From Pseudomonas putida (GTDB taxonomy: Bacteria > Pseudomonadota > Gammaproteobacteria > Pseudomonadales > Pseudomonadaceae), in contig NZ_CP016634.1 in NCBI RefSeq assembly GCF_002741075.1, positions 3,130,001 through 3,194,000 on the forward strand: a stretch of 64,000 nucleotides of DNA. The letters run 5' to 3'. The notes under the pieces are model-generated. The model had not been told where the DNA came from. It ran no database searches and saw only the letters and a program-made list of their open reading frames with translations. A program made the position numbers and the translations under genes. This document shows positions 26,091-35,732 of the stretch, one piece after another (within the stretch, counting starts at the first letter, position 1; the number at the start of each line of letters is the position of its first letter).

Positions 26091-27737
26091 TCAGGCGCTG
26101 GCATGAGAAGCCTGCGCGGCTTGTTGTAGGGCGATTTCCTGATTACGCAGGATGAAGCGTTGCAGCTTGCCGCTCGGGGTCTTGGGCAGCTCGCTGACGA
26201 ATTCGATTTCCCTGGGGTAGGCATGGGCATACAGACGCTGCCGCACATGCTGGCGCAGGGTTTCTTCCAGTTCGGCGCTGCCTTCGAACCCTTTGGTTAG
26301 CACCACGAATGCCTTGATCAGTTCGGTACGCTCCGGGTCGGGTTTGCCGATCACCGCCGCTTCGATCACTGCCGGGTGTTCGATCAGCGCGCTTTCTACG
26401 TCGAACGGCCCGACCCGGTAGCCGGAGGTGGTTATCACATCGTCGCTGCGTCCGACAAAACTGATGCTGCCGTCGGCATTGAGCTCGACCGTGTCACCGC
26501 TGAGGTAGTACTTGCCGATGAAGGCCTTGGTCGGCAACCCGTGGTAGCCACCAAACCAGCATAGCGGTGACTGCTCACGGTCGACGGCGAGGATGCCCGG
26601 CTGTCCGGCGGGCAGCTCGTTGCCCTGCTCATCCAGCACCACGATGCGATGGCCGGGGATGGCGAAGCCGGCCGAGCCCAGGTGGACCGGGTGTTCCAGT
26701 GCATGGTGATTACACAGCACCATGCCCAGCTCGGTCTGGCCGTAATGGTCGTGGATGGTCACGTTCAGTTCATCGGCAAACCAGCGGATCACCTCCGGGT
26801 TGAGCGGCTCGCCGGCACTGCTGACCACCCGCAGGCGGCCCTTGATCGGCGACGAGAATTCACGGCCTGCGGCGATCAACAAGCGGTAGGCCGTGGGCGA
26901 TCCGGCCAGGTTGCTGATGCTGTGCTTGTCGATCATCCGCGCACAGCTCTCGACACTGAACGGGCCGTCGTAGAACGTGGTGGCGTGGCCCAGGGCCAGC
27001 GGGCCGGTGACGGCGTAGTACAGGCCATAGGCCCAGCCCGGGTCGGCCAGGTTCCAGAAGTTGTCTTCCGGGCGCAGGTCGATGGCATCGCGCATGTAGC
27101 CTTGGAAGGCGATGATGGCTCGCAGCGGCACTTCCAGCGGCTTGGCCGGCCCGGTAGTACCGGAGGTGAACATCAGCAGGAAGGGATCGTTGCCGCTACG
27201 CAGTACAGGCTCGCATTCACTGGCGGCGGCATTCAATTCGGTATGGAAATCCAGCTCACCGGCCACCGCGCCTACCGTGATGATCGTCGGGCAATCGGCA
27301 ACATCGTTGAGCTTGGGTCGGTTGTTGCGCTCGGTGACCACCACTCGGGCGTGGGACTGCTCCAGGCGATGCTCGATCGCCTTGGGGCCAAAGGCGGTGA
27401 ACAGCGGCTGGTAGACCGCGCCCAGGCGCCAGGTGGCAAGAATGGTCACCAACAGCTCAGGGGTGCGTGGCATCAGGCCGGCGACCCGGTCACCAGCACC
27501 GACGCCTTGAGCCTTCAGGACATTGGCAAAGCGCTTGGCCAGTGCCTGGAGCTGATCGAAGCTGTAGACCGCACCATTGCCGTCGCGATCCTCCCAGATC
27601 AACGCAGGTCGGTTGTTGCCTACATGGCGGTCGCAGCATTCGACACAGGCATTCATGGCCTGCAGGTTGCCCCGCAGTGCGTCCTGCGTGGCCTGGATGT
27701 AATCGAACGAACGGGCGGCTTCGGCGTAGTCACGCAT
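26091..27737 (-). CDS. fadDx: Acyl-CoA synthetase (AMP-forming), FadDx-like
   Basis: A 548-residue adenylate-forming enzyme that activates a carboxylic acid to its CoA thioester. The P-loop-like motif is MFTSGTTGPAKP. Further family motifs are HYGQTELG, YLSGDTVE and RSDDVITTSGYRVGP, and the C-terminal lysine is in LPKTPSGKLQRF. Length and motifs fit the medium-chain acyl-CoA synthetase branch. It is the first gene of the operon; a CAGGAG ribosome site precedes the ATG. The 120-bp upstream gap holds TTGACA-like hexamers but no convincing full promoter. Confidence 0.9.
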   Translation of the reverse strand: MRDYAEAARSFDYIQATQDALRGNLQAMNACVECCDRHVGNNRPALIWEDRDGNGAVYSFDQLQALAKRFANVLKAQGVGAGDRVAGLMPRTPELLVTILATWRLGAVYQPLFTAFGPKAIEHRLEQSHARVVVTERNNRPKLNDVADCPTIITVGAVAGELDFHTELNAAASECEPVLRSGNDPFLLMFTSGTTGPAKPLEVPLRAIIAFQGYMRDAIDLRPEDNFWNLADPGWAYGLYYAVTGPLALGHATTFYDGPFSVESCARMIDKHSISNLAGSPTAYRLLIAAGREFSSPIKGRLRVVSSAGEPLNPEVIRWFADELNVTIHDHYGQTELGMVLCNHHALEHPVHLGSAGFAIPGHRIVVLDEQGNELPAGQPGILAVDREQSPLCWFGGYHGLPTKAFIGKYYLSGDTVELNADGSISFVGRSDDVITTSGYRVGPFDVESALIEHPAVIEAAVIGKPDPERTELIKAFVVLTKGFEGSAELEETLRQHVRQRLYAHAYPREIEFVSELPKTPSGKLQRFILRNQEIALQQAAQASHASA

Positions 27738-27858
27738 CGTCAGACTCCTGGTTATTGTTGTTGGAGTGGACCCTTTGTCTGACGATGTTCGCGCCGGTCA
27801 CCCAGCCCGGCAATGGCCAAAGCTGTCAATCTGGATGACCGGTTTGGCCGTTGCGTCC

Positions 27859-30800
27859 TCAGGCCTGATCGAGGGCCTGCGACTCGAGGATTTCAAGGGT
27901 CAACTGCTCGATCCTCTCCTGCACCGCCGCCTCCCGTGCGCTCTGCAAACGCCCCCATCGGTCGGTGTATTCCTGGCTGGACAGCCCCGCACGCGCTTCG
28001 TCGAGTTCAGTGCCCTGCGCCTCGAAGGTCGCCTTCAGGCTGGCAAAAACCGCCGGATGACGGGCTTGCACGTAGTCACGCCAGAAGCGCCGCCCGCCCA
28101 GGCTCTCGACCAGTGCCTCGTTGGTTTCCGCGGCCTGGACAGCGCGTAAGGCCTCCAGCAACTGCGCTTCGCTGACGCTGGCCAGGTTCAAGAAGCGCAT
28201 CGAACGCGGCTGGAAAGGCAATTCCAGCGCCTGGGCCAGGCGCACCCGATAGAACAGGCTGATCTCGATGGCATCGACGGTCCGGCCGGCCGCCACTCGC
28301 TGGGCGATGTCCTGGGAGGCGACTCGTTCCACTTGGTCCAGCCGGAACAGCTGACGGCCCAGCTTCAGCAGCTCCTCGCCCGCATCCTCACTAGCGGTGC
28401 GATTTTCCACCTCGACCACCTGCCGGAGGACCAGCAGGTCACTGAACTGACGGGCAACGCTGTCACTGCAACTGCGCGGCTGATTGGCCCAACCATATAG
28501 ACGGTCGCGCAAGGCCTGGTTGTCCGCCAGAAAGCCGATGAGATCCCAGACCTGCTCGGCCAGGTTCGCGGGTGCGCTTTGGTAGTCCGTTGTACGTCGC
28601 AGTTCGCCCAGCAGTTCGAGCAAGCCGCTGCTGTCGGGGTCGGTGCCAAGGCTGTCCCATTGCGCCTGACGGGTCGCGCGCAGGTCGGGCTCGCCATCTT
28701 GCAGCCAGCGATCACGGGTAGTGGTCGCCACCGACACCCCGGTATCCAGGGGATCGTGGGGCAAATGGTTGATGTCCAGGGCGACCAGGCGCGCCAGCTC
28801 CCAGGCCGGCAGCGGATTGCCGTCGACGATGAAGGCCGTCCGGTGCGCAAGAGGCATCTGCAGGGTTTCGGTCGGAACGCTGGCAATCTGGTTGTCACGC
28901 AAGTCCACGTAGGTGAGCCGCTCGCACAACTCAAGCCCCGACGGCCAGGCCGCCAGGCTGCACCGGCGCAGGCGTAGCAGATCCAGCTCGGATAGATGGT
29001 TCCAGCGCATCTGTGGCGCACCCAGCGGGTTGAAACTCAGGTCCAGTTCATGCAGCTCTGGCAACGCCGTGAGGATAGCGATGCCGGCGGGATCGAGCCG
29101 GATGGCATTGCGCGCCAATTGCAGGCTGCGCAGGTCCGTCAGATAGCCCAAGCCATCGGGCAGACGGCGCAGACGGTTGTCCGCCAGGTTCAATCGTCGT
29201 ACGGAACCGAAGCAGCGCAGGAATGGAGTGGACACCTGCCCAAGGTCCATGCCCGACAGCGTCAGCTCCGTCACATGCGAGAACTCGACCTCCGGGGGTA
29301 TCTCAGGCAATGCCTGCAACGCGAAACCGCTCAAGTCCAGGCGCATGCCTTGGGCCTGCCCGTCTTCCCCGGTCACCGCCTCCCCTTGCAAACGCCAGCA
29401 TTGACGCAACCGCCGCCCCAGATACTGACGCAGCGTGCGCCTGGACGCACTCGCTTCGGCCGACACCCATCGGTTGAGCGCCTCGTCGAGCTGGGCATAT
29501 TGGTTTTCCTGCACCAGCAACACCTCGAACGGCGAACCCGGTGCACTGAGCAACTGTTCAAGAAACGTTTCTACACGCTCGTCATCGAACTGCGGATACA
29601 GGTTGCGAATACGTACGCGCAGGGTGTCCTGCGCGCGCTGGCCTACCGCACCGCGGCCACTGAGCGGATACCCGAGCCGGCCATCTGCCAGACGCTGGGG
29701 AGGTTTGAACGACGCTGAAAGCTCCGACCAACTGAGCAGTTGCAGCAGCGCTTTGCGCGTGGTCGGCAGGCGCTGCTGCACCAGCAGGCGCAGGGCCTGC
29801 GGCGTATCCTCGGTTGCCAGGCCCAACCGAGTGACCTGCTCGGGCGTCAGCACGGCGGCGATCGCCTCGAAGATCCCGCATGGCTCGGCCACGTCCGTTT
29901 CCAGCTCGCGCCCGTGGTAGTCGTAGAGACGGAACCGGCCATTCTTGCGCACCAGCAACGTCCGAGCCTCATCACGCCTGGCAGTAGGCGCGATCACTGC
30001 CAGGCGGCGGCCGGTGTCCGACCCCTCACGCAGTTCCAGGTTCACGCCCTGCGGCCAGTTAGGCATGCGCGAAAGCACAGCCAACACCAGCTCACCGCAC
30101 AGATCACTGTCGGTATGGGTCAGGTAGACCCCTTCCAGGGCTCGTGCCAGTCGAGCTTGCTGGCTCAGCACACGCGCCTTGCGTGCCAGTGCGAGCGGCA
30201 CACGGGCCTCGGCCAGCGCCAGGCTACGCTGCACCGCAGACACAGCGCTGATCGCTTCCTGGGCATAGGCCTGCGGCAATCCGGGAAAGTCCCGCAGCAG
30301 CAAAGTGCGCAATGCATCGTCGGCCAGGGTCTCCTGGCTCAGGTGCTCGAGCAGTTGCTCGCGAAGCTGCGCCTGGTCATCCAGCAGCTTTTCACGTCGG
30401 GCCGCTGGGCTCGGCGCCTGCAGTTCAGGCCGAGCGTCGCACCACGCCTGAATCTTCGCCTCACCCTCGGTGCCAGCCTCCAGGTGGTCGAAGAACGCCT
30501 CGACTCGTCCATGGGCCTCGAAGCGCCGCAAGGTGCTGCGCAGTTGCACCGGCAGGGGACGATTGTCCACCAGCAGCGCCCGCAGTTCGGTCTGGTCCAT
30601 CCCGGCGATGCGCAAAATCTGCTCGGCGTGCTCGGCGTCCAGGCGCTCGGGCATCGGCCACAAGGTGTCGAGCATGCGCGCGCTGTCGCTCCACTCCAGC
30701 GGGTTGTCCTGACGTAGACGCCAGCATCGCTCGCCATTGGTCTCGATGATCGGGCCAAACGCGTCCTGGCGTTCAGGATGACGCAGCCGCCAGGGGCCAT

Positions 30801-32346
30801 CCGACACCGGCCGATGCACCTCGTAGAAGCGTTGCCCGCTGCGTAGCCAGCGCCGCTCGCCCGTGCCACACAGGCCGTCCGGCGCTGGCAGGGGATCGTC
30901 CGGCGTGCATTCATAGACACTCAGGTCGTTGTTCCAGAGACGCGCCTTGTCGCCATCGACAGTCACCGGCTCCAACGCATCGACGAAGGCGCTGCGTTCG
31001 AAGCCGCTGGCCACCGCCTGGGCACCGGCTGCCACCACACCGGCCACCGCCAGGTTCTGCGCAACACCCAGCATGTGCTCGAGCGCCTCGTGCTGGTGGC
31101 CGCGCTGCCAATCCACCGCCCCTTCGAACACGTGGGCCAATGTCTGCACGACGAACTGCCCCAGCAGTGCAGCACCGACAGCGGGCACGAACAACCCGGC
31201 CAGGTTGACCAGGCCAAGCCCCGCATCCTTCCAGTCCTGCAGCCTGGCCTTGCTGGCCTGATGGTCCACATCGGCGGTCGGCACCAGCAGCAAGCGGGCA
31301 TCGGCTTTCAAACGCTCGACCTGGCGCTGCACAAGGCCATCGAACACATCGCCTGTCACTGGCTCGCCTTCGATCTGCAGATCGGGCTCGGCATCGGCCA
31401 GGCGCAGTTTGAGCAGTGCAAGCCATTCGGGTCGCTGGCCGAGCTCGACCCGTTGGCTGAACGTTCGTTGATCGTCAGGCTGCTTGAGCGCCTTGGCCAG
31501 CGCCTGATTCAAGGCCGTACGGGATGGAAAATGACGCAGGCCCTTCTCCAGGTCACCGCCCAGGTAGAGCACCTCCCCCACATCCTCGCCCTGGCTGTTG
31601 CGCAACTGCACCAGCATCCCATCCACCAGCGGCTGCCCGAGCACCGTCAGCAAGCCGGGGTAAGCGAGCGTCTTCTCGCCCTGCTCGCTACCGGCGTCCA
31701 CCATCTGCTCCAAGGCCGCTTGAGTGGTGCTGTCCAGCTCGCCTTGCAGGACGGCGACAGCGGCCGCCAGCTTCAGGCCCGCGCGCTTTTCTGCAGCCAG
31801 GGCCGCGCAGGTGGCCGGGTCGAATACCTTTTTAAGCAACGCCTGGTAGCCTGCACCGGCGTCCAGTGTGCGGCATTGCCGGACCAGTGCGGGCAGGTCG
31901 GGGGTGAGCACGGTGTCTTTGCCATCGGCCACCAGACCACTACCGTCGAAAAACCGCGCACCCTCGGTGAAGTTCTGCATCAACCTCAGCAAGCCGTGAT
32001 GGCGACGTTCATCGGGCTTGTAATCCAGCCAACCAGTGCTCAACGGAACCTGCAGGCTGGGCAGGATCTCGCGCCATTGCAGCGTGTCGGGAGCCGGCGT
32101 GACGGGCAGCAAAGGGCGCAGCTTTTCCTTCGCATACGCCTCGAGCCCGACCAGCGTCTGCGTCGCCTTGCTCACCTTGGCCTGGCTTGCTTTCAGTGCC
32201 TTGTAATGCGTCCGTAGCGTGCCGATCTGTTCAGATGAGCCCTGCTTCAGCCATACCGGCAGCCGCTTGATGATGAAGTCATCGGTGGCGGTGTCCAGCT
32301 TTGCTTGTTTTGCCGCGTCCAAGGACGGTTTGTCGCGCTGTGTCAT
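27859..32346 (-). CDS. LRR-NEL E3 ubiquitin ligase, toxin-like (IpaH/SspH relative)
   Basis: A 1495-residue protein. The N-terminal half has the layout of dermonecrotic/DUF6543-type toxins with hydrophobic helices at about 372-445 (LAGLFVPAVGAALLGQFVVQ) and no signal peptide. About six leucine-rich repeats occupy 1020-1185, for example VRRLNLADNRLRRLPDGLG and LTYVDLRDNQIASVP. The last 285 residues are a NEL domain with the catalytic C-x-D motif C-S-D at Cys1293-Asp1295, as in the C-E-D of IpaH. NEL enzymes of Shigella and Salmonella transfer ubiquitin inside eukaryotic cells, so this protein should act in a host after secretion. The secretion route is not visible in the window. Confidence 0.85.
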   Translation of the reverse strand: MTQRDKPSLDAAKQAKLDTATDDFIIKRLPVWLKQGSSEQIGTLRTHYKALKASQAKVSKATQTLVGLEAYAKEKLRPLLPVTPAPDTLQWREILPSLQVPLSTGWLDYKPDERRHHGLLRLMQNFTEGARFFDGSGLVADGKDTVLTPDLPALVRQCRTLDAGAGYQALLKKVFDPATCAALAAEKRAGLKLAAAVAVLQGELDSTTQAALEQMVDAGSEQGEKTLAYPGLLTVLGQPLVDGMLVQLRNSQGEDVGEVLYLGGDLEKGLRHFPSRTALNQALAKALKQPDDQRTFSQRVELGQRPEWLALLKLRLADAEPDLQIEGEPVTGDVFDGLVQRQVERLKADARLLLVPTADVDHQASKARLQDWKDAGLGLVNLAGLFVPAVGAALLGQFVVQTLAHVFEGAVDWQRGHQHEALEHMLGVAQNLAVAGVVAAGAQAVASGFERSAFVDALEPVTVDGDKARLWNNDLSVYECTPDDPLPAPDGLCGTGERRWLRSGQRFYEVHRPVSDGPWRLRHPERQDAFGPIIETNGERCWRLRQDNPLEWSDSARMLDTLWPMPERLDAEHAEQILRIAGMDQTELRALLVDNRPLPVQLRSTLRRFEAHGRVEAFFDHLEAGTEGEAKIQAWCDARPELQAPSPAARREKLLDDQAQLREQLLEHLSQETLADDALRTLLLRDFPGLPQAYAQEAISAVSAVQRSLALAEARVPLALARKARVLSQQARLARALEGVYLTHTDSDLCGELVLAVLSRMPNWPQGVNLELREGSDTGRRLAVIAPTARRDEARTLLVRKNGRFRLYDYHGRELETDVAEPCGIFEAIAAVLTPEQVTRLGLATEDTPQALRLLVQQRLPTTRKALLQLLSWSELSASFKPPQRLADGRLGYPLSGRGAVGQRAQDTLRVRIRNLYPQFDDERVETFLEQLLSAPGSPFEVLLVQENQYAQLDEALNRWVSAEASASRRTLRQYLGRRLRQCWRLQGEAVTGEDGQAQGMRLDLSGFALQALPEIPPEVEFSHVTELTLSGMDLGQVSTPFLRCFGSVRRLNLADNRLRRLPDGLGYLTDLRSLQLARNAIRLDPAGIAILTALPELHELDLSFNPLGAPQMRWNHLSELDLLRLRRCSLAAWPSGLELCERLTYVDLRDNQIASVPTETLQMPLAHRTAFIVDGNPLPAWELARLVALDINHLPHDPLDTGVSVATTTRDRWLQDGEPDLRATRQAQWDSLGTDPDSSGLLELLGELRRTTDYQSAPANLAEQVWDLIGFLADNQALRDRLYGWANQPRSCSDSVARQFSDLLVLRQVVEVENRTASEDAGEELLKLGRQLFRLDQVERVASQDIAQRVAAGRTVDAIEISLFYRVRLAQALELPFQPRSMRFLNLASVSEAQLLEALRAVQAAETNEALVESLGGRRFWRDYVQARHPAVFASLKATFEAQGTELDEARAGLSSQEYTDRWGRLQSAREAAVQERIEQLTLEILESQALDQA

Positions 32347-32415
32347 GGTTAGCCCTTCGTGTTGAAAGGCGCCACATTGGCGACGGGCCGCCGCGCTCGT
32401 CAGACGGAAATCCGC

Positions 32416-33447
32416 CTAGGGCAAGGCCACGGCCGGGCCGGACGTTCCGATCAGCTCGCGGTAATGCCCCGGATTGCACCCAAACCATTTGCGAAACGCC
32501 TTGTAGAACGAACTGCTGTCGGCGAACCCCAGGCGCTCGGCGATGGTGCCCAGCCCCACCTCACAGTCGGCCAGCCATTGGATCGCCAATTGGCGCCGCA
32601 CGCTGTCCTTGAGGCCCTGATAGGTTTGCCCTTCCTCGGCCAGACGACGGCGCAGCGTCGAAGCAGACAGGCACAGCCGGCGTGCCAGCGTTTCGGCATC
32701 CGGCCAGGACGCAGGGTCCAGGGCGAGCAGGTCATGGCGAATGCGCCGTGCCAAGCTGGCCGGGTCACGGTACTTGACCAGGATGTTGCCTGGCGCCTCG
32801 GCCAGAAACCGCTGCAGCTCTTCGGGCGTACGTTTGAGCGGCACATCCAGACAGTCGGCGGCGATGATCATGCGCGTGCGGGGTCGGCCGAACTGCAGGT
32901 TTTCCGAGAACATCACGCGGTAGTCATCGCAAAACGGCGGCTCGGCGCAACGCAGGTCGATGGCCAGGATCGGAATGCGTCGCCCGGCCAGCCAGCAGGC
33001 CACGCCATGGACGATCATCCAGAAGGTGAAGTAGGTAAAAGCGCGGCGAGGTGTTTCCCGCGGTTCGTTGATGACAATCTCGGCCAGGCTCTGCTGGCGT
33101 ACCAAGCTCGGCTGAAGGTCCTCAAGCATCAACGACAAAAACGCCAGGGCGGTCTCCAAGCCTGCACCGAGGGTGGGCTGGGCCATACTGGCCCGGCACA
33201 GGAACGCCAGGCTGCCGCTGCGCAGGCCGCGAGGGTCCATGGCGAAGAACTCGTCGTTGCAGCGGCGCGCCAGCAGGCGCCAAAGCCGCGCATAGGCCTC
33301 GGCGCTCACCCGTGCCTGCGGCAGGTCGAGTTCGCTGGCATCGATACCGGCCCTGGCCAGCAACGGCGCATCGGCCTTCCCTGCCGGGCACGTCTGCAAC
33401 AACGCCTCGCGCACCAGCTGCATGGATATGGTGTCTTTGTCGCTCAT
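32416..33447 (-). CDS. AraC-family transcriptional regulator with arabinose-binding-type N-domain
   Basis: A 343-residue protein. The N-terminal 190 residues follow the AraC_binding_2 pattern seen in OruR/ArgR-like and VirS-like regulators. The C-terminal helix-turn-helix pair reads LARRLCLSASTLRRRLAEEG and TIAERLGFADSSSFYKAFRKWFGCNPG. It lies upstream of the LRR-NEL gene on the same strand with a 69-bp gap, so it may control that toxin gene, or the acyl-CoA operon beyond it. Neither link can be proven from sequence. Confidence 0.88.
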   Translation of the reverse strand: MSDKDTISMQLVREALLQTCPAGKADAPLLARAGIDASELDLPQARVSAEAYARLWRLLARRCNDEFFAMDPRGLRSGSLAFLCRASMAQPTLGAGLETALAFLSLMLEDLQPSLVRQQSLAEIVINEPRETPRRAFTYFTFWMIVHGVACWLAGRRIPILAIDLRCAEPPFCDDYRVMFSENLQFGRPRTRMIIAADCLDVPLKRTPEELQRFLAEAPGNILVKYRDPASLARRIRHDLLALDPASWPDAETLARRLCLSASTLRRRLAEEGQTYQGLKDSVRRQLAIQWLADCEVGLGTIAERLGFADSSSFYKAFRKWFGCNPGHYRELIGTSGPAVALP

Positions 33448-33548
33448 CGGCCTTTCAGCGCCTGTATTGTTTCAGCCGGCCATCTTAGGCCCGTGGTGGA
33501 AAAACGCCAGCACCGGGGAACTGTCTTGCTCCGGGGCGACTACTTCAT

Positions 33549-33567
33549 GGGTAAACCCGCGAATGCG
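33549..33567. repeat. REP-like fragment
   Basis: The stretch GGGTAAACCCGCGAATGCG resembles the core of P. putida REP sequences (hairpin around GGGTAAACCCGC). It lies in the 167-bp gap between the AraC and LysR genes and is probably a degenerate copy. Confidence 0.4.
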
Positions 33568-33614
33568 TCAGCGACGCCAACGAGCAGGCTTGGGCTGATC
33601 ATCTGGGTCAGCCG

Positions 33615-34478
33615 TCACAGGCTCGCCGCCAACCCCAGGAACGCCTGGATCAAGCGCAGTTCCCGGCGCCGCTCCAGGCAACCGATCATGTGCCGATTGA
33701 CCAGCCCCTGCCCGGCCAACGGCCTGGCCACCACCCGTGGATCATGGGCCACCTCCATCGACGAGACGATCCCAAAACCCAACTCGGCCGCCACCGCCTC
33801 GGTGACCGCCTCACGGCTGTCCAGCTCAAGCAGCACCCGCGGCTGCACCTGGGCATCGCTGCAGGCATGGTCGAAGGTGCGCCGGGTCATGGAGCTGGGC
33901 TCGCGCAGCACCATGATCTGACGGTCCAGCTCTGCCAGGGGCAGTTCACCCTCGCCCGCAGCCCAAGGATGACTGACCGGCAGCAGCACGCACAGCCGCG
34001 AATCCCCCAGGCTCTGCAGGTACAGGCCCTTGCGCGGTTCGACCTCGGTCAGCACCGCCACGTCGGCGTGCTCCGACAGCAGCGCCGCCAGGGTTTCCTG
34101 GGCGTTGCCCAGGCGCAGGTTGACGGTGATGCCCGGGTAACGCGCCCGCAGCATGCCGAGCATCGGCATCACCCGGTGCGGGCCGTCGGCCGCGACCTCC
34201 AGGCGCCCGGTGAGCAATTGCCGGTTGGCCTCAAGCATCGCCTGGGCTTCTTCGGCCAGGCTGAACATCGCCCGGGTGATGGCCGCCAGGCGCGTGCCCT
34301 CCTCGGTCAACTCCACGCGCCGCGCGGTCCGGCGCAACAACGTGATCTGGTAGTGCTCCTCCAATGCCTTGACGTGCCCGGTCACCGCCGGCTGGCTGAT
34401 GAACAGGCGCGCCGCAGCGCGGGTGAAGCTGCCTTCGCGGGCCACCGCGTCGAAGGCGCGCAATTGGAACAGATTCAT
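33615..34478 (-). CDS. LysR-family regulator of phosphonate catabolism
   Basis: A 287-residue LysR-type regulator. The N-terminal winged helix is LRAFDAVAREGSFTRAAARLFISQPAVTGHVKALEE; the remainder is the two-lobed ligand-binding domain. It is divergent from phnW with a 113-bp gap containing a 7-bp inverted repeat. This is the usual position of the PhnR/PhnA2-type LysR activator of 2-aminoethylphosphonate use. The likely coinducer is 2-aminoethylphosphonate or a relative, by analogy only. Confidence 0.85.
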   Translation of the reverse strand: MNLFQLRAFDAVAREGSFTRAAARLFISQPAVTGHVKALEEHYQITLLRRTARRVELTEEGTRLAAITRAMFSLAEEAQAMLEANRQLLTGRLEVAADGPHRVMPMLGMLRARYPGITVNLRLGNAQETLAALLSEHADVAVLTEVEPRKGLYLQSLGDSRLCVLLPVSHPWAAGEGELPLAELDRQIMVLREPSSMTRRTFDHACSDAQVQPRVLLELDSREAVTEAVAAELGFGIVSSMEVAHDPRVVARPLAGQGLVNRHMIGCLERRRELRLIQAFLGLAASL

Positions 34479-34515
34479 AGCTATCGGCCTTACTTATGGC
34501 TGGCATAACGACAAA

Positions 34516-34542
34516 CAATTTGATTGATAACTCGGCAAATTG
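34516..34542 (+). promoter_or_regulatory. LysR-type operator dyad upstream of phnW
   Basis: CAATTTG (34516-34522) and CAAATTG (34536-34542) are perfect inverted repeats with 13 bp between them and contain the T-N11-A-like arrangement expected for LysR proteins. The dyad sits between the two divergent starts at 34478 and 34592. Confidence 0.6.
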
Positions 34543-34591
34543 CAATTTAGGCCCCGTACGTTTCAGCCCACCGCTTGTGAGGAATAACGGA

Positions 34592-35698
34592 ATGAGCAAT
34601 GCCCCGATCCTGCTGACCCCTGGCCCACTGACCACCTCGTCCCGCACCCGCCAAGCCATGCTGGTGGACTGGGGTTCCTGGGACCGCGACTTCAACCAAC
34701 TGACCGCCAGTCTGTGCGAACAACTGCTGGCCATCGTCAACGGCACCGCCACCCACCACTGCGTCCCCCTGCAAGGCAGCGGCACCTTCGCCGTGGAAGC
34801 CGCCATCGGCACTCTGGTACCACGCAATGGCAAGGTGCTGGTCCTGATCAACGGTGCCTACGGCCAGCGCCTGGCCAAGATCTGCAAGGTCCTGGGCCGT
34901 GCCTACAGCACCTTCGAAACCGCCGAAGACCAACCCACCACCGCCGCCGATGTCGATCGCCTGCTGGCCGCCGACCCAGCCGTCACCCATGTGGCGCTGA
35001 TCCACTGCGAAACCAGCACCGGCATCCTCAACCCGTTGCCCGAGATCGCCCAGGTAGTCAAACGCCATGGCAAGCGCCTGATCATCGACGCCATGAGTTC
35101 CTTCGGTGCCCTGCCGATCGACGCCGCCCAAGTGCCGTTCGAAGCCCTGATCGCCGCCTCCGGCAAGTGCCTGGAAGGTGTACCGGGCATGGGCTTTGTC
35201 TTCGCCGAGAAAAATGCCCTGGCCGCCGCCGAAGGCAACTGCCACTCGCTGGCCATGGACTTGCAAGATCAGCACGCCTACATGGCCAAGACCGGCCAAT
35301 GGCGCTTCACCCCGCCGACCCACGTGGTCGCGGCGCTGCACGAAGCCCTGGTGCAATACAACGAGGAAGGCGGCCTGCCGGCCCGTCACCAGCGCTACTC
35401 CGACAACTGCAAGACCCTGCTCGAGGGCATGGCCAAGCTCGGCCTGCGCAGCTTCCTGCCCGCCGAGATCCAGGCGCCTATCATCGTCACCTTCCATGCC
35501 CCACGTGATGCACGCTACCAGTTCAAGGACTTCTACGAGCGCGTCAAGGCCAAGGGCTTCATCCTCTATCCAGGCAAGCTGACCCAGGTGGAAACCTTCC
35601 GCGTCGGCTGCATCGGCGTGGTGGGTGCAGAGGGCATGCAAGCCGCCGTCGATGCCGTGGCCCAAGTGCTGCGGGAAATGGAAGTGCTGGACATCTAA
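34592..35698 (+). CDS. phnW: 2-Aminoethylphosphonate:pyruvate transaminase
   Basis: A 368-residue PLP enzyme that converts 2-aminoethylphosphonate and pyruvate to phosphonoacetaldehyde and alanine. The start motif [11 protein letters not shown] is diagnostic. The PLP lysine is in [15 protein letters not shown] and the aspartate that contacts the pyridine nitrogen is in [12 protein letters not shown]. The ATG at 34592 follows TGAGGAA; a longer reading would start inside the control region. phnX follows after 34 bp, so the two-gene catabolic unit yields acetaldehyde, phosphate and alanine. Confidence 0.95.
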   Translation: MSNAPILLTPGPLTTSSRTRQAMLVDWGSWDRDFNQLTASLCEQLLAIVNGTATHHCVPLQGSGTFAVEAAIGTLVPRNGKVLVLINGAYGQRLAKICKVLGRAYSTFETAEDQPTTAADVDRLLAADPAVTHVALIHCETSTGILNPLPEIAQVVKRHGKRLIIDAMSSFGALPIDAAQVPFEALIAASGKCLEGVPGMGFVFAEKNALAAAEGNCHSLAMDLQDQHAYMAKTGQWRFTPPTHVVAALHEALVQYNEEGGLPARHQRYSDNCKTLLEGMAKLGLRSFLPAEIQAPIIVTFHAPRDARYQFKDFYERVKAKGFILYPGKLTQVETFRVGCIGVVGAEGMQAAVDAVAQVLREMEVLDI

Positions 35699-35732
35699 TT
35701 CGACCGACCCTTTTCTTCAGGAACTCGCGCAC

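Noticed and set aside
24042..26129. A 695-codon open frame antisense to the fadAx and fadB2x genes
   Set aside because: It spans several well-supported minus-strand genes and has shadow-type composition.
27738..27858. A fatty-acid regulator (PsrA/FadR-like) site before the acyl-CoA operon
   Set aside because: I found no GAAAC-N4-GTTTC-type palindrome; short TTGACA-like hexamers lack a matching -10.
31075..32217. A 380-codon plus-strand frame inside the LRR-NEL gene
   Set aside because: Shadow of the toxin gene, with no start context or motif.
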